In this document: positions 23,057 through 32,453 of the stretch, piece after piece | How the letters are laid out: each line of letters starts with the position of its first letter | How positions within the stretch are numbered: the first letter of the stretch is position 1 | From: Campylobacterales bacterium | GTDB lineage: Bacteria > Campylobacterota > Campylobacteria > Campylobacterales > Sulfurimonadaceae | Direction: 5' to 3' | Length of the DNA stretch: 64,000 nucleotides | Assembly: GCA_016938175.1 (NCBI GenBank) | Contig: JAFGVE010000028.1 | Location: forward strand, 99,884-163,883 | Translations under genes and position numbers: made by a program | The notes under the pieces: generated by a model | What the model was told of the DNA's origin: nothing | What the model saw: the letters and a program-made list of their open reading frames with translations, nothing else | Database searches by the model: none

Positions 23057-23257
23057 TTAGTCTTCAGCGAATATTCCGTAAGGCTCAGTGTCTAAAAAGG
23101 ATTTTGGATCTATTTTTATGTCATCTATATGACATTTGTCTCTTTGATTTGGAGGTAAACGAAGAAGGAGTCTCTCTTTTGCCTCCTCTTCATTTTTTGC
23201 ATTAATGTTGTAAGTGCGGGTTTCTTTATCTAAACGTACATTTACGATATAGCGCAT
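23057..23257 (-). CDS. Small hypothetical protein, 66 residues
   Basis: No family recognised. Beta-rich N-terminus (MRYIVNVRLDKETRTYNI), an EEEAKERLLLRLP helix and one cysteine. It follows nifS by 10 bases in the same direction but has only a weak, distant ribosome site, so expression may depend on coupling to nifS. It is probably the last gene of the operon that begins at 28027. Confidence 0.55.
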   Translation of the reverse strand: MRYIVNVRLDKETRTYNINAKNEEEAKERLLLRLPPNQRDKCHIDDIKIDPKSFLDTEPYGIFAED

Positions 23258-23267
23258 AAAATTTTAT

Positions 23268-24452
<1,185 letters not shown>

Positions 24453-25664
24453 TTATCCTTCTTGTTGATTTTTAAATGTAAATATTGGGTCTTTTGTTGG
24501 ATCTTCAACTACTGCGGCAGTGATGGTACAGCTCTCCAAGTTCTCTTTTGAGGGACAAGAGTATTGCAGTGGAAGCATGACCTCTTCTATAATTCCACGA
24601 AGACCACGCGCTCCAACACCACGTTCTGTAGCTTTAGTGGCGATTGCTTCGAGTGCGGCATCTTCAAACTTTAACTCTATGCCGTCCATGTCAAAGAGTG
24701 CTTCAAACTGCTTAATAAGAGCATTGTCAGGTTCTTTGAGAATTTGAATCATCTGTTTGTTCGTAAGCTCTTTGAGTTGAGCAATTACAGGAATACGACC
24801 GATAAACTCAGGAATGATTCCATAATGTACGAGCGCTTTTTGGTCGACTTTAAAATCTTTCATTTCGGCTTTTTGTACAGAACCAAATCCTACTTTATTT
24901 CCTTTTTTTGTATGTATATCTGGAACAAGTCCTACAAATGCACCACCACATACAAAGAGTATATGTGTCGTGTCTATGAGGATAGTTTCTGTTGTAGAGT
25001 TTTTACGGCTTCCTTTGACAGGAACATATACCTCTGAGCCCTCTAAAATTTTTAGTAAACCCTGTTGAACCCCTTCGCCTGAAACGTCACGTCCCATACT
25101 TGAAGTCTCACTTTTTCTTGCAATTTTGTCTATTTCGTCTATGTAGACAATACCACGTTGAGCAAGCTCTATATCGTAGTTGGCAGATGCAAGTAAACGT
25201 GAAAGAATACTCTCTACATCTTCTCCTACATATCCGGCTTCTGTGAGTGCTGTTGCATCAGCAACTGCAAAAGGTACATTCATAATTTTTGAGAGGGATT
25301 TTGCTAAAAGTGTTTTCCCGCTTCCTGTTGGTCCTAAGAGTAAAATATTACTTTTTTCAAGCTCTACATCATTATAAACAGGATTTTCAATACGTTTATA
25401 ATGGTTGTACAGTGCTACTGCAAGGACCTTTTTGGCATCCTCTTGACCTATAATATGCTTGTTGAGATACTCAACAATCTTTTCTGGTTTAGGCAGTTCT
25501 TCATGCATTTGTGCACGCTGTTGGTAGTTTACTTCTTTTTGAAGTATTGCAGCACAAGTTGTTACACACTCATTACAGATATTTGTTTTCTCTGAAGAGA
25601 ACATCTTTTTAACTTCACTCTGTTTACGTCCACAAAATGAACAACTTTTCTCTTCACTCATCAT
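24453..25664 (-). CDS. clpX: ClpX, ATP-dependent unfoldase (nif-linked copy)
   Basis: 403 residues. The N-terminal zinc finger has CSFCG and CNECV pairs; Walker A is GPTGSGKT, Walker B is IVYIDEIDKI, and the VGFGS sequence in the region of the ClpP-binding loop differs slightly from the classical IGF. It unfolds tagged proteins into ClpP. The gene overlaps clpP by 4 bases (ATGATGA) and lies in a nif operon, which suggests a dedicated protease for turnover of nitrogenase or cofactor-assembly proteins; nif-located ClpX is known in Azotobacter. Confidence 0.93.
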   Translation of the reverse strand: MMSEEKSCSFCGRKQSEVKKMFSSEKTNICNECVTTCAAILQKEVNYQQRAQMHEELPKPEKIVEYLNKHIIGQEDAKKVLAVALYNHYKRIENPVYNDVELEKSNILLLGPTGSGKTLLAKSLSKIMNVPFAVADATALTEAGYVGEDVESILSRLLASANYDIELAQRGIVYIDEIDKIARKSETSSMGRDVSGEGVQQGLLKILEGSEVYVPVKGSRKNSTTETILIDTTHILFVCGGAFVGLVPDIHTKKGNKVGFGSVQKAEMKDFKVDQKALVHYGIIPEFIGRIPVIAQLKELTNKQMIQILKEPDNALIKQFEALFDMDGIELKFEDAALEAIATKATERGVGARGLRGIIEEVMLPLQYSCPSKENLESCTITAAVVEDPTKDPIFTFKNQQEG

Positions 25665-26257
25665 ACATCCTTTGAAGATAGTTTAGTTAGTATTGTGTCG
25701 GCCAATCCAAACTCAATCGCTTGAGCTGCCTCAAAATAGTTATCGCGATCACTCGCTTTTTCAATAGTCTTAACATTTTTTCCAGTCGCCTTTGCAATAA
25801 TTTTGTAGAGTCTTCTTTTCAGACTTATAATGTGATTTGCTTGAATCTCAATATCACTCGCTTGTCCTTGTGCTCCACCTAAAGGTTGGTGAATCATCAC
25901 CTCAGCATTTGGCAAAATATAACGATGCCCCTTTTCTCCACAAGTAAAGATAACTGCTGCCATAGAAGCTACCATTCCCATCGCATAAGTATGTACAGGT
26001 GCGGTTATGAGTTGCATAGTGTCTAGGATAGCAAGTCCTGCCATTACCGAACCGCCTGGGGAACTTACATATATGTGTATCGGTTCAGACGAGTCTTCTG
26101 CTTCGAGATAGAGTAGTTGAGAGACTATAATGCCCATCATATGGTCATCAATCTGTTCGGTAATTATAATTACACGGTCATTGAGAAGTTTCGAGAAAAT
26201 GTCGAAGTATCTCTCTCCTTTTGGTGAACGATCTTTTACTGTTGGAATTATTGGCAT
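25661..26257 (-). CDS. clpP: ClpP, protease subunit (nif-linked copy)
   Basis: 198 residues, normal length. The catalytic serine lies in GMVASMAAV, the histidine in AEVMIHQPLGG, and the aspartate in the ASDRDNYF segment. It forms the proteolytic chamber used by ClpX. AGGAG precedes ATG 26257. It lies 21 bases after the SIR2-like gene and directly before clpX. Whether this is the only clpP of the genome or a second, nitrogen-fixation-specific copy cannot be decided from the window. Confidence 0.93.
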   Translation of the reverse strand: MPIIPTVKDRSPKGERYFDIFSKLLNDRVIIITEQIDDHMMGIIVSQLLYLEAEDSSEPIHIYVSSPGGSVMAGLAILDTMQLITAPVHTYAMGMVASMAAVIFTCGEKGHRYILPNAEVMIHQPLGGAQGQASDIEIQANHIISLKRRLYKIIAKATGKNVKTIEKASDRDNYFEAAQAIEFGLADTILTKLSSKDV

Positions 26258-26278
26258 TGTGGCTCCTTTGAAATGGTG

Positions 26279-27109
26279 TTATATAAACTCTTTGATAAAC
26301 GCTTCAAGAGACATATCAACTACTTCGAGATTATGTTTATCTATAAACTTTCTCTCTTTTTTTCCTAATGGTTTATCAGTTATGACATATCCACCCTCCA
26401 AGTCAAGAGTAAGTTCGTTTGCCACCATTCTGTCCGTATCTCTGTCGAAGTAAGTTCCTAAAAAGAGATACTTTTTTGTTTTTCTGTATGTTTTAAGCAC
26501 TGGAGGAAGTGCGAATCCACCCATTGCTTCGGTAAGCCAGTCAACGTAATCTGCATCAGAGATGATAAACGTGGGGTCAGGAATCGTTGAGCCCATTGGT
26601 TTAAAAAGTATCATGTTCGCATCATCAAGAACTTCATCTTCAACTAAAAAGTACTTTTTGTTTTCTACATCATACTCGTAGGTTTCATAGCGGTTTTTAT
26701 CTGCCATTACTCTTGATTTGCCTATGATGAGACAGTGTGGCGTATATGCTAAAAGCTCTTGAATTTTTGAATCCCGATTTGTGTCAATAATATAACGCGG
26801 AAGCATATTTACAATGGTTTTTTGTAAAGTGGTCGGCTCGAAATCTTTTGTATAGATATGATTTACAAGCTGGTTGATATACTCAATACCGCGACGTTGT
26901 TCAAGGTGCATTACAGCACGTGAATACTCAAACATCAGACGTTCACTCATTGGACGACCATTGTTCATCTTTAGTATCATAGAATCAGAATCATAAGGCA
27001 TCTCTTCACCGTCTTTTGTTTTCACACCTGCAAAGATTCCAAGTCCAAAGTAGGGGACTGTTGTCTGATTGCGTAACTCTTTTTTGATTGTTTCAATTAT
27101 CTCTTTCAT
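26279..27109 (-). CDS. SIR2-like domain protein of unknown activity
   Basis: 276 residues from ATG 27109, which overlaps the upstream stop as TAATG and has AAAGG upstream; an ATG at 27118 is an alternative. Fold hints for a SIR2-like domain are VPYFGLGIFAG at the N-terminus and YLFLGTYFDRDTDRM near residue 215, the position of the family's (F/L)xG(Y/T)xxxD motif. The catalytic histidine and zinc cysteines of true sirtuins are not evident. The neighbourhood (Tpx-like, ClpP, ClpX, NifS) suggests a role in nitrogenase protection or turnover. Family assignment is tentative. Confidence 0.55.
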   Translation of the reverse strand: MKEIIETIKKELRNQTTVPYFGLGIFAGVKTKDGEEMPYDSDSMILKMNNGRPMSERLMFEYSRAVMHLEQRRGIEYINQLVNHIYTKDFEPTTLQKTIVNMLPRYIIDTNRDSKIQELLAYTPHCLIIGKSRVMADKNRYETYEYDVENKKYFLVEDEVLDDANMILFKPMGSTIPDPTFIISDADYVDWLTEAMGGFALPPVLKTYRKTKKYLFLGTYFDRDTDRMVANELTLDLEGGYVITDKPLGKKERKFIDKHNLEVVDMSLEAFIKEFI

Positions 27110-27624
27110 TAGTGGCATCCTTTACCCGTGTAGCAGAGTTGTGCTGCAAGGATTTTTCTGTAGAGTATGTCTATGTTAAACTCATTTTCTAAGTTGTCGC
27201 AGAATTGATCGTAAAAGATAGCACCATCTTTTGAGATAAGTATGAGGGCTTTTGTCAACTCGTTATCGTATGGCATACCTTTTAAACGTACACCGTACAT
27301 ATCAGCAAGTTCTTCCTCTGAGTCTATGAGAAAGTTAAACTTACTCAGTTCTATTTCTGGGTGTGAACTATTGGCAACGACAATAGAAGCCGTTAGCTCA
27401 TAAGTGCTTGATATTGGAATGATTTCATCTATTTTTTTCATTTCATGAATGAAGGTGTCATTAATATTTGGTGTAGTAATGATTAGTTGGGTTTTACCGT
27501 TATGCCCACCAATTACATGTTGCTTCCCATTCATGTCAATTAAATGCACAACTTCGGATGCATAACCAATATCAAGCGGCATATCTTCAAGACGCATTAC
27601 ATGTTCGTTCAATCTTATATTCAA
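27109..27624 (-). CDS. Tpx-like thioredoxin-fold protein lacking the peroxidatic cysteine
   Basis: 171 residues, starting with TTG 27624 behind a perfect AGGAGG five bases upstream. The layout parallels the Tpx-like protein at 4004-4552: a beta hairpin, then LIITTPNINDTFIHEMKKI where the active enzyme has PSLKTEVC, then ELTASIVVANSS, and ALILISKDGAIFYDQF near the end. The peroxidatic position has no cysteine. The only cysteines are near the C-terminus (DQFCDNLE, LCYTGKGCH). It may be a catalytically dead partner, a chaperone, or an enzyme using its C-terminal cysteines. Confidence 0.65.
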   Translation of the reverse strand: MNIRLNEHVMRLEDMPLDIGYASEVVHLIDMNGKQHVIGGHNGKTQLIITTPNINDTFIHEMKKIDEIIPISSTYELTASIVVANSSHPEIELSKFNFLIDSEEELADMYGVRLKGMPYDNELTKALILISKDGAIFYDQFCDNLENEFNIDILYRKILAAQLCYTGKGCH

Positions 27625-28027
27625 GGTATCCTCCTATAATGAAATTTTTCATTGCTATTTCTATCTGGCTTATAATAGGCGGTATTTTATAAGTAGCTAT
27701 ACCCCCTAACTTCAGACTTTTCTTTGTGTTTTCACAGCATGTATATGCAAGTAAATAAGAACACTCTCCTATAAATTCAAGTAGTGCAAAATGTTCACAT
27801 CTGTGTGGAAAAGAGTTTTTCTTTTGAGAATCACATGTACACATCAGCTCATGTGAACTAAATAGATTGTTTTTATGCTCACATATTTTATTTTCAACAA
27901 TAGAATGAAGTGAAAATTCAACCTCATGATCAACTTTTGTAAGATCGTAGATTGCAAACTTTGGTGCTGTGTGAGGGTTATACTTATAGAGTGTAAGTAT
28001 TTCACTGACGGGTACTGCAACTTTCAT
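27587..28027 (-). CDS. NifX/NifB-tail-family protein with extra cysteines
   Basis: 146 residues. It begins MKVAVPVSE, typical of the dinitrogenase FeMo-cofactor fold, and has a cysteine- and histidine-rich middle (ELMCTCDSQ, then PHRCEH, CSYLLAYTCCEN) where NifX has INQHFG. The second half (KLGGIATYKIPP) returns to the family pattern. The extra cysteines suggest metal or cluster binding. AGGAAGAG precedes ATG 28027. It heads a minus-strand operon running through clpP, clpX and nifS and overlaps the next gene by 38 bases. Confidence 0.68.
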   Translation of the reverse strand: MKVAVPVSEILTLYKYNPHTAPKFAIYDLTKVDHEVEFSLHSIVENKICEHKNNLFSSHELMCTCDSQKKNSFPHRCEHFALLEFIGECSYLLAYTCCENTKKSLKLGGIATYKIPPIISQIEIAMKNFIIGGYLEYKIERTCNAS

Positions 28028-28070
28028 ATGACTCTTCCTAAAATGTATTTTGTTGAATTTATAGAGTTTG

Positions 28071-28087
28071 TTGCATATTGTATTCTA
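28071..28087 (-). promoter_or_regulatory. Sigma-54-like promoter for the clpP-clpX-nifS operon
   Basis: Minus strand TAGAAT-ACAAT-ATGCAA, AG at 28086-28085 and GC at 28074-28073. Predicted start near 28061, 34 bases upstream of ATG 28027. It faces away from the nifB promoter motif, and an inverted repeat lies between the two. Confidence 0.6.
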
Positions 28088-28131
28088 GGGTCTAAAAGTG
28101 ATTATGAATACAAAATAGGGGGTAAGTGACA

Positions 28132-28166
28132 TAGAACTACAAAGAAGATACAAAAATGTAGTTCTA
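28132..28166. promoter_or_regulatory. Perfect 10-bp inverted repeat between divergent nif promoters
   Basis: TAGAACTACA (28132-28141) and TGTAGTTCTA (28157-28166) with a 15-base spacer. It lies between the minus-strand motif ending at 28087 and the nifB motif starting at 28192, where an upstream activator site would be expected. No U-run follows, so a terminator is unlikely. It does not match the classical NifA site TGT-N10-ACA; each arm instead starts with the TAGAAC seen in the promoters. Confidence 0.5.
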
Positions 28167-28191
28167 GGAGTTTGAAGACCAAGAAAATAGC

Positions 28192-28208
28192 TAGAACATA
28201 ACTTGCAC
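28192..28208 (+). promoter_or_regulatory. Sigma-54-like promoter for nifB
   Basis: TAGAAC-ATAAC-TTGCAC, AG at 28193-28194 and GC at 28205-28206. The expected transcript has a leader of about 88 bases before ATG 28306. That leader contains a short ATGAT/ATCAT stem near 28240 and no recognised riboswitch. Confidence 0.62.
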
Positions 28209-28305
28209 AAACACTTTTAATAAATGATTATAGCTACATGATGCGAGATCATTTGAATTCCAAAATCAAAAATAAACTTATGTATAGTATTAATAAGGAG
28301 CTAAA

Positions 28306-29724
28306 ATGAGTTGTAGTTCAAGTAATCCAGCTGAGGCTATGCTGCCTGAGGATATTCAAGCCAAAATACATGATCATCCATGTTATTCAGAAGGAGCACA
28401 CCATCACTATGCACGTATTCATGTTGCGGTTGCACCTGCCTGTAATATACAGTGTAATTATTGTAATAGAAAATATGATTGTTCAAATGAGTCTCGCCCT
28501 GGTGTAACTAGTGAGCGTTTAACACCTGAAGAGTCTGCAAAAAAAGTTATGTACGTCGGTGGTGAAGTGCAAAGACTAAGTGTACTTGGTATTGCAGGGC
28601 CGGGTGATGCTCTTGCAAATCCAGAGAAGACATTTAAAACTTTTGAATTAGTTCGTGAAAAAGCACCGGATTTGAAATTATGTCTTTCAACAAACGGTCT
28701 TGAACTTCCAAAGTTTGTCGATGAGATGGTTAAGTACGACATAGACCACGTAACTGTAACAATCAACAGTGTTGATACAACGGGTGAAATAGGTTCACAA
28801 ATTTATCCATGGATTTTTTATAACAATAAAAGAATTTATGGAAAAGAGGCAGCCAAAATATTATTGGAACGCCAATTAGAGGGAATGAAGAAGTGTGTCG
28901 AAAACGGGATACTTATAAAAGCAAACTCTGTATTAATTCCAGGAATTAATGATAAGCACTTGCCAGAAGTAGCAAAAAAACTCAAAGAGATAGGTGTCTT
29001 TTTACATAACATTATGCCAATCATCTCTGAGCCTGAACATGGTACTAAATTTGGACTTGACGGTGTTCCTAGTGCAACTGACCAGCAACAGATGGAAGTT
29101 CAAGAAGCTTGCGGAATGGATATGAAGCTTATGCAACACTGTAGACAGTGTCGTGCTGATGCGGTTGGACTCATTGGTGAAGATAGAGGACAAGAGTTTA
29201 CAAAAGATGTCTTCTCTGAGATGAGTTTTGATGCGCTTGAACAACATTATAATGTTGCAGCTCGTCAAGAGGCTCAGGCGAAGATTGAAGAGTTCAGATT
29301 TTTCTTAGATCGTGCAAATGAACGTGTTGTAAAAGAAAAAGCAGAACTTGCATCTGATGGACAGACTATATTAGTAGCAGTGACAACTGCCGGTGAAGGA
29401 ATGATTAATCAGCATTTTGGTTCTGTTAGAGAGTTCCTCATCTATGAAGCTGGTGACAGAGGGATACGATTTATTCATCACAGAAAGCTTGACTATGAGT
29501 ACTGTGCAGGACCTGATGGTGTAAATCCAATGGAGCCAATTTTAGAAAAGTTAAAAGATTGTAAGCTGATTTTAACTGCAAAAATTGGTGGCTGTCCACA
29601 AGATGATTTAAAAGCGGCTGGTCTTATAGCAGATCAGAGTTATGCTTATGAGCCTATTGAAGCTTCAGTACTCAAAGCAACGAGAAAATATTTTAACCTT
29701 TCTGAAGAGTTAGAAGGGAACTAG
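28306..29724 (+). CDS. nifB: NifB, radical-SAM FeMo-cofactor core synthase
   Basis: 472 residues. The radical-SAM motif CNIQCNYC gives cysteines 46, 50 and 53. Further cluster ligands include the N-terminal Cys26 in HPCYSEG and CRQC near residue 280. The C-terminal NifX-like domain contains INQHFGSVREF (about 364-374) and GGCPQDDL. NifB fuses two [4Fe-4S] clusters and inserts carbide to make NifB-co. AAGGAG precedes ATG 28306. It leads an operon with nifV, a GNAT gene, feoA and a CCE_0567-type gene, under the promoter motif at 28192. Confidence 0.96.
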   Translation: MSCSSSNPAEAMLPEDIQAKIHDHPCYSEGAHHHYARIHVAVAPACNIQCNYCNRKYDCSNESRPGVTSERLTPEESAKKVMYVGGEVQRLSVLGIAGPGDALANPEKTFKTFELVREKAPDLKLCLSTNGLELPKFVDEMVKYDIDHVTVTINSVDTTGEIGSQIYPWIFYNNKRIYGKEAAKILLERQLEGMKKCVENGILIKANSVLIPGINDKHLPEVAKKLKEIGVFLHNIMPIISEPEHGTKFGLDGVPSATDQQQMEVQEACGMDMKLMQHCRQCRADAVGLIGEDRGQEFTKDVFSEMSFDALEQHYNVAARQEAQAKIEEFRFFLDRANERVVKEKAELASDGQTILVAVTTAGEGMINQHFGSVREFLIYEAGDRGIRFIHHRKLDYEYCAGPDGVNPMEPILEKLKDCKLILTAKIGGCPQDDLKAAGLIADQSYAYEPIEASVLKATRKYFNLSEELEGN

Positions 29725-29732
29725 GCAAAACA

Positions 29733-30845
29733 ATGCTCATTAATGACACGACTCTACGTGATGGAGAACAGGCACCATATGTTGCGTTTAACACTGAAGA
29801 GAAACTCTCTATAGCTCGCGGGTTAGTAGCCTGTGGTGCTGATGAACTCGAAATTGGAATACCTGCGATGGGTACGAAAGAAAAAGAGGACATTAAAGAG
29901 CTTTTATCTTTAGGACTTGATGTACAAATGATGACCTGGAATCGTGCAAAAATGAGCGACTTGGATGCTTCACTGGAGTGTGGTATTAAAGCAGTAGATC
30001 TTTCTATTCCTATCTCGGATATTTTAATTGACATAAAGTTTAATGGAAATAAAACACTGATGCTCAAAGAGCTTGAAAGAGTTATTCTCGCTGCAAAGAG
30101 TGAAGGGCTATATGTCTGTATTGGTGGAGAAGATAGCTCACGAGGTTCCCTTGAGTTTATGAAAGAAGTACTTTTACTGGGAAGTGAACTAGGTGCTGAT
30201 AGATTTAGATATTGCGATACAGTCGGCATTATGACACCTACAAGAATATATGAAGATGTAAAAGCATTAACATCTCTAAATCTCCTAGAGATTGAAATGC
30301 ATACTCATAATGATTTTGGTCTTGCAAATGCAAACGCACTCAGTGGAATTGATGCTGGAGCAAAAAGTATAAATACAACAGTTATCGGTTTAGGTGAGAG
30401 AGCTGGAAATGCATCTTTTGAGCAGATATCCATGTCTTTAAAACATCTCTATGGTCAAAAGCGTTCTTGTGATGCTTTTGAGATGCGAAATCTTGCCCTA
30501 GCCGTTGCAAATGCAGCTGGTATAAACCTTTCTCCAAGTGCTCCAATTATCGGTACACATATATTTTCACATGAAAGTGGTGTACATGCTGATGGTATGA
30601 TGAAAAATGGTTCTGCTTATGAGCCTTTTGATGCATCCGAAGTTGGTTGTATACGTGAGTTCCCAATAGGGAAACATTCCGGTACGGGAACAATTCTATA
30701 TCATCTACAAAACTTAGGCATACAAGTAGAGAAACATACTCTTCAAAATCTTCTTCCAAAAATACGTGAGATAGTGACTTCACGTAAACGTGTTCTCGAT
30801 GAAGTAGAGTTATTAACTCTGTACAAGGAGAGCTTATGTTTATAG
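29733..30845 (+). CDS. nifV: NifV, homocitrate synthase
   Basis: 370 residues, of the alpha-isopropylmalate/homocitrate synthase family. N-terminal INDTTLRDGEQAP, metal-binding HTHNDFGLANAN near residues 188-199, and VIGLGERAGNASFEQ are all present. It condenses acetyl-CoA with 2-oxoglutarate to homocitrate, the organic ligand of FeMo-cofactor. It follows nifB by 8 bases and overlaps the next gene by 10 bases. Its position after nifB favours NifV over LeuA. Confidence 0.93.
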   Translation: MLINDTTLRDGEQAPYVAFNTEEKLSIARGLVACGADELEIGIPAMGTKEKEDIKELLSLGLDVQMMTWNRAKMSDLDASLECGIKAVDLSIPISDILIDIKFNGNKTLMLKELERVILAAKSEGLYVCIGGEDSSRGSLEFMKEVLLLGSELGADRFRYCDTVGIMTPTRIYEDVKALTSLNLLEIEMHTHNDFGLANANALSGIDAGAKSINTTVIGLGERAGNASFEQISMSLKHLYGQKRSCDAFEMRNLALAVANAAGINLSPSAPIIGTHIFSHESGVHADGMMKNGSAYEPFDASEVGCIREFPIGKHSGTGTILYHLQNLGIQVEKHTLQNLLPKIREIVTSRKRVLDEVELLTLYKESLCL

Positions 30846-31663
30846 GTTGGTTGAAGTTTTCAGATGTAAATGAGCTTGTCAAAATATCTGAAAATATAGG
30901 TTGGCTTCTTGATGGTTACCACGTAAAGTTAATGATGATGCACTCTCCACATCTCTGTTATGGTGCTTATGATAACGGAAAGCTAATCGGTGCCGTTATG
31001 GCTGTAGAGTACCAAAAGTCAGCAATGATAAAGTACTTTATGATAGAAAAATCATATCAGAGACAAGGAATAGGCAAAAGAGTATTTGAGACTCTTTTTT
31101 ATACATTACAAGCAGAGTATGAAACAATTCATATTCATGCAAATCCCGACTTAGTAAAGTTTTTTGAGCGATATGGATTTACTTCTGTCATGGAAGTAGG
31201 GCGGTTTATAAATGTTGGAAAAGTTCCACCTTTTAACTTTACAAATGCTCATGCCAAAGAGCTTGATGGAGATAATTTTGACTCTGTTATAGCAAAGATA
31301 GATAAAGAGACATTTCACGAAAACAGGATGGACTTTTTACTTGATGAAATGGAGAGAAACAGTTCTTTAAAACTCTCACTTCCAAATGGTTTCCAACACT
31401 CAAGCATAGTCAATGCAAGAAGTGTGTACTTAGGTCCTTGGCAAGTTCGTTACGGACATGAGGAAGAGGCGGAGAAAATGATGAGAGGCGTTCTCTATTT
31501 TAGAGGATTGAAAAAAGTGGTTGCAGATGTTCCACTAGGTCAGGAACATGTTGTAGATTTATATAAACGTTACCATTTTCAAAGCAAACAGCGTTTTATT
31601 CATATGCTCTATGGAAAAAATAATGATGTTCGTTTTGAAAATATCTATGCGTATTCTTTGTAG
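30836..31663 (+). CDS. GNAT N-acetyltransferase, two tandem GNAT-like halves
   Basis: 275 residues. The N-terminal domain has the acetyl-CoA loop QRQGIGKRVFE near residues 80-90, a classic Q/RxxGxG/A motif. The second half (from about 145) resembles the degenerate second domain of double-GNAT proteins and ends YKRYHFQSKQRFIHM. The substrate is unknown. It is coupled to nifV by a 10-base overlap and followed by feoA. Nif-linked acetyltransferases occur in other diazotrophs but their role is not established. Confidence 0.8.
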   Translation: MFIGWLKFSDVNELVKISENIGWLLDGYHVKLMMMHSPHLCYGAYDNGKLIGAVMAVEYQKSAMIKYFMIEKSYQRQGIGKRVFETLFYTLQAEYETIHIHANPDLVKFFERYGFTSVMEVGRFINVGKVPPFNFTNAHAKELDGDNFDSVIAKIDKETFHENRMDFLLDEMERNSSLKLSLPNGFQHSSIVNARSVYLGPWQVRYGHEEEAEKMMRGVLYFRGLKKVVADVPLGQEHVVDLYKRYHFQSKQRFIHMLYGKNNDVRFENIYAYSL

Positions 31664-31674
31664 AGGAGTTGGGT

Positions 31675-31899
31675 ATGTGTTTACTTGAGATGAAAACTGG
31701 GGAAATGGCGTCTATTGATGCCTTAAATGTAAATGGTGAGTTGAAAAATCGTCTAAATTCACTTGGGTTTATTCGCAACAATGCTATCTGTGTAAAACAT
31801 TTTGGTTTGTTTAAAAGTACAGTCCAAGTGATGGTAAATAGATCTCTCGTAGCTCTTCGAAAAGATGAAGCAAGGCTTATAGAGGTCCACATTATTTAA
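31675..31899 (+). CDS. feoA: FeoA-domain protein
   Basis: 74 residues from ATG 31675, with GAGGAG 6 bases upstream; the TTG at 31669 is less likely. It has the SH3-like FeoA pattern: LNSLGFIRNNAICVKHFG and VMVNRSLVALRKDEARLIEV. FeoA assists the FeoB ferrous-iron transporter; small FeoA-like proteins also occur in nif operons without feoB, as here, where iron supply or a protein-contact role is likely. It lies between the GNAT and CCE_0567-type genes. Confidence 0.8.
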   Translation: MCLLEMKTGEMASIDALNVNGELKNRLNSLGFIRNNAICVKHFGLFKSTVQVMVNRSLVALRKDEARLIEVHII

Positions 31900-31911
31900 A
31901 GGAGAAAAACA

Positions 31912-32109
31912 ATGTCAGAAGAAGAAAAAAAAGAGTTAAAAAAAGAGTTGGCTAAACGTAAGAGAATGGCGGTAGAAATAGCATCAGAGATTCACGATAT
32001 CGTAGAAGATACACTCTGGACAGACTACATTAAAATGTCAGAATTAAGCGAAAAGCTAATAGTTGCTGTAGAAGAAGCAAATAGCTTTAAAACAGAAAAC
32101 GGTCTTTAA
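31912..32109 (+). CDS. CCE_0567-type (DUF683) small nif protein
   Basis: 65 residues, two charged helices. An N-terminal KKELKKELAKRKRMAVEIAS segment leads to EIHDIVEDTLWTDYIKM, matching the LHDLAE.LP..W pattern of the small helical DUF683/CCE_0567 family, members of which form four-helix bundles that bind metal through a histidine. They are found almost only near nifX and nifB; the function is unproven. AAGGAG precedes ATG 31912. It is the last gene before a hairpin at 32110-32128. Confidence 0.72.
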   Translation: MSEEEKKELKKELAKRKRMAVEIASEIHDIVEDTLWTDYIKMSELSEKLIVAVEEANSFKTENGL

Positions 32110-32128
32110 ATGTGGCTGCACGCCACGT
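32110..32128 (+). terminator. Probable intrinsic terminator of the nifB operon
   Basis: Stem ATGTGGC/GCCACGT (seven pairs, one G-U) with loop TGCAC, directly after the stop of the CCE_0567-type gene and followed by TTTT (32128-32131). The U-run is short, so termination may be partial and allow read-through to the gene at 32186. Confidence 0.5.
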
Positions 32129-32176
32129 TTTGACACTTTATAAGAGAGTAATACTACTTTTTTATAAGGTGTCAAA
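32129..32176 (+). other. Long hairpin immediately upstream of the gene at 32186
   Basis: Arms 32129-32143 and 32162-32176 form a 15-bp stem with a single G-U pair and an 18-base loop that itself contains AGTA-A-TACT. The ribosome site GGAA begins at the next base after the right arm. It could stabilise a processed transcript or limit ribosome access. There is no U-run after it. Confidence 0.5.
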
Positions 32177-32185
32177 GGAAAACAG

Positions 32186-32452
32186 ATGAGAGATACTCAA
32201 GAAATATTAAATATGGAAATATGTGAGTGTGGCGAGAAGAGTGTCGCACAAGCTATAGAGATATTTCAAAACACCTCTCTCCCTTTTAAAAAAGCAAAAA
32301 AACTTGTGACAGAATGTAATAAAAGCTGTTGCAGAGCCGCACTATTAAAGCTCTATGATATGAAAGATTTTGGTCGTTTTGATTATGATGAAATCGCATA
32401 TATGATTGAACAGCGTTTAGAGAGACTAAAAAAATTAAATGAGGAATCATAA
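32186..32452 (+). CDS. Small cysteine-rich protein, possibly BFD-like [2Fe-2S]
   Basis: 88 residues. A CEC pair near residue 13 is followed, after about 28 residues, by CNKSCC. This spacing and the intervening VAQAIEIFQ helix resemble the bacterioferritin-associated ferredoxin fold (CXC...CXXC), though the second motif is not exact. GGAA lies upstream of ATG 32186. The next gene begins 1 base after its stop. A small electron-transfer or cluster protein is plausible but the assignment is tentative. Confidence 0.5.
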   Translation: MRDTQEILNMEICECGEKSVAQAIEIFQNTSLPFKKAKKLVTECNKSCCRAALLKLYDMKDFGRFDYDEIAYMIEQRLERLKKLNEES

Positions 32453-32453
32453 G

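Noticed and set aside
28028..28305. Classical NifA upstream activator sequence TGT-N10-ACA
   Set aside because: Checked each ACA in the gap for TGT 13 bases before it and found none.
29693..30229. 178-residue minus-strand open frame over the start of nifV
   Set aside because: Antisense to nifV, whose motifs are unmistakable; composition is that of a reversed coding frame.
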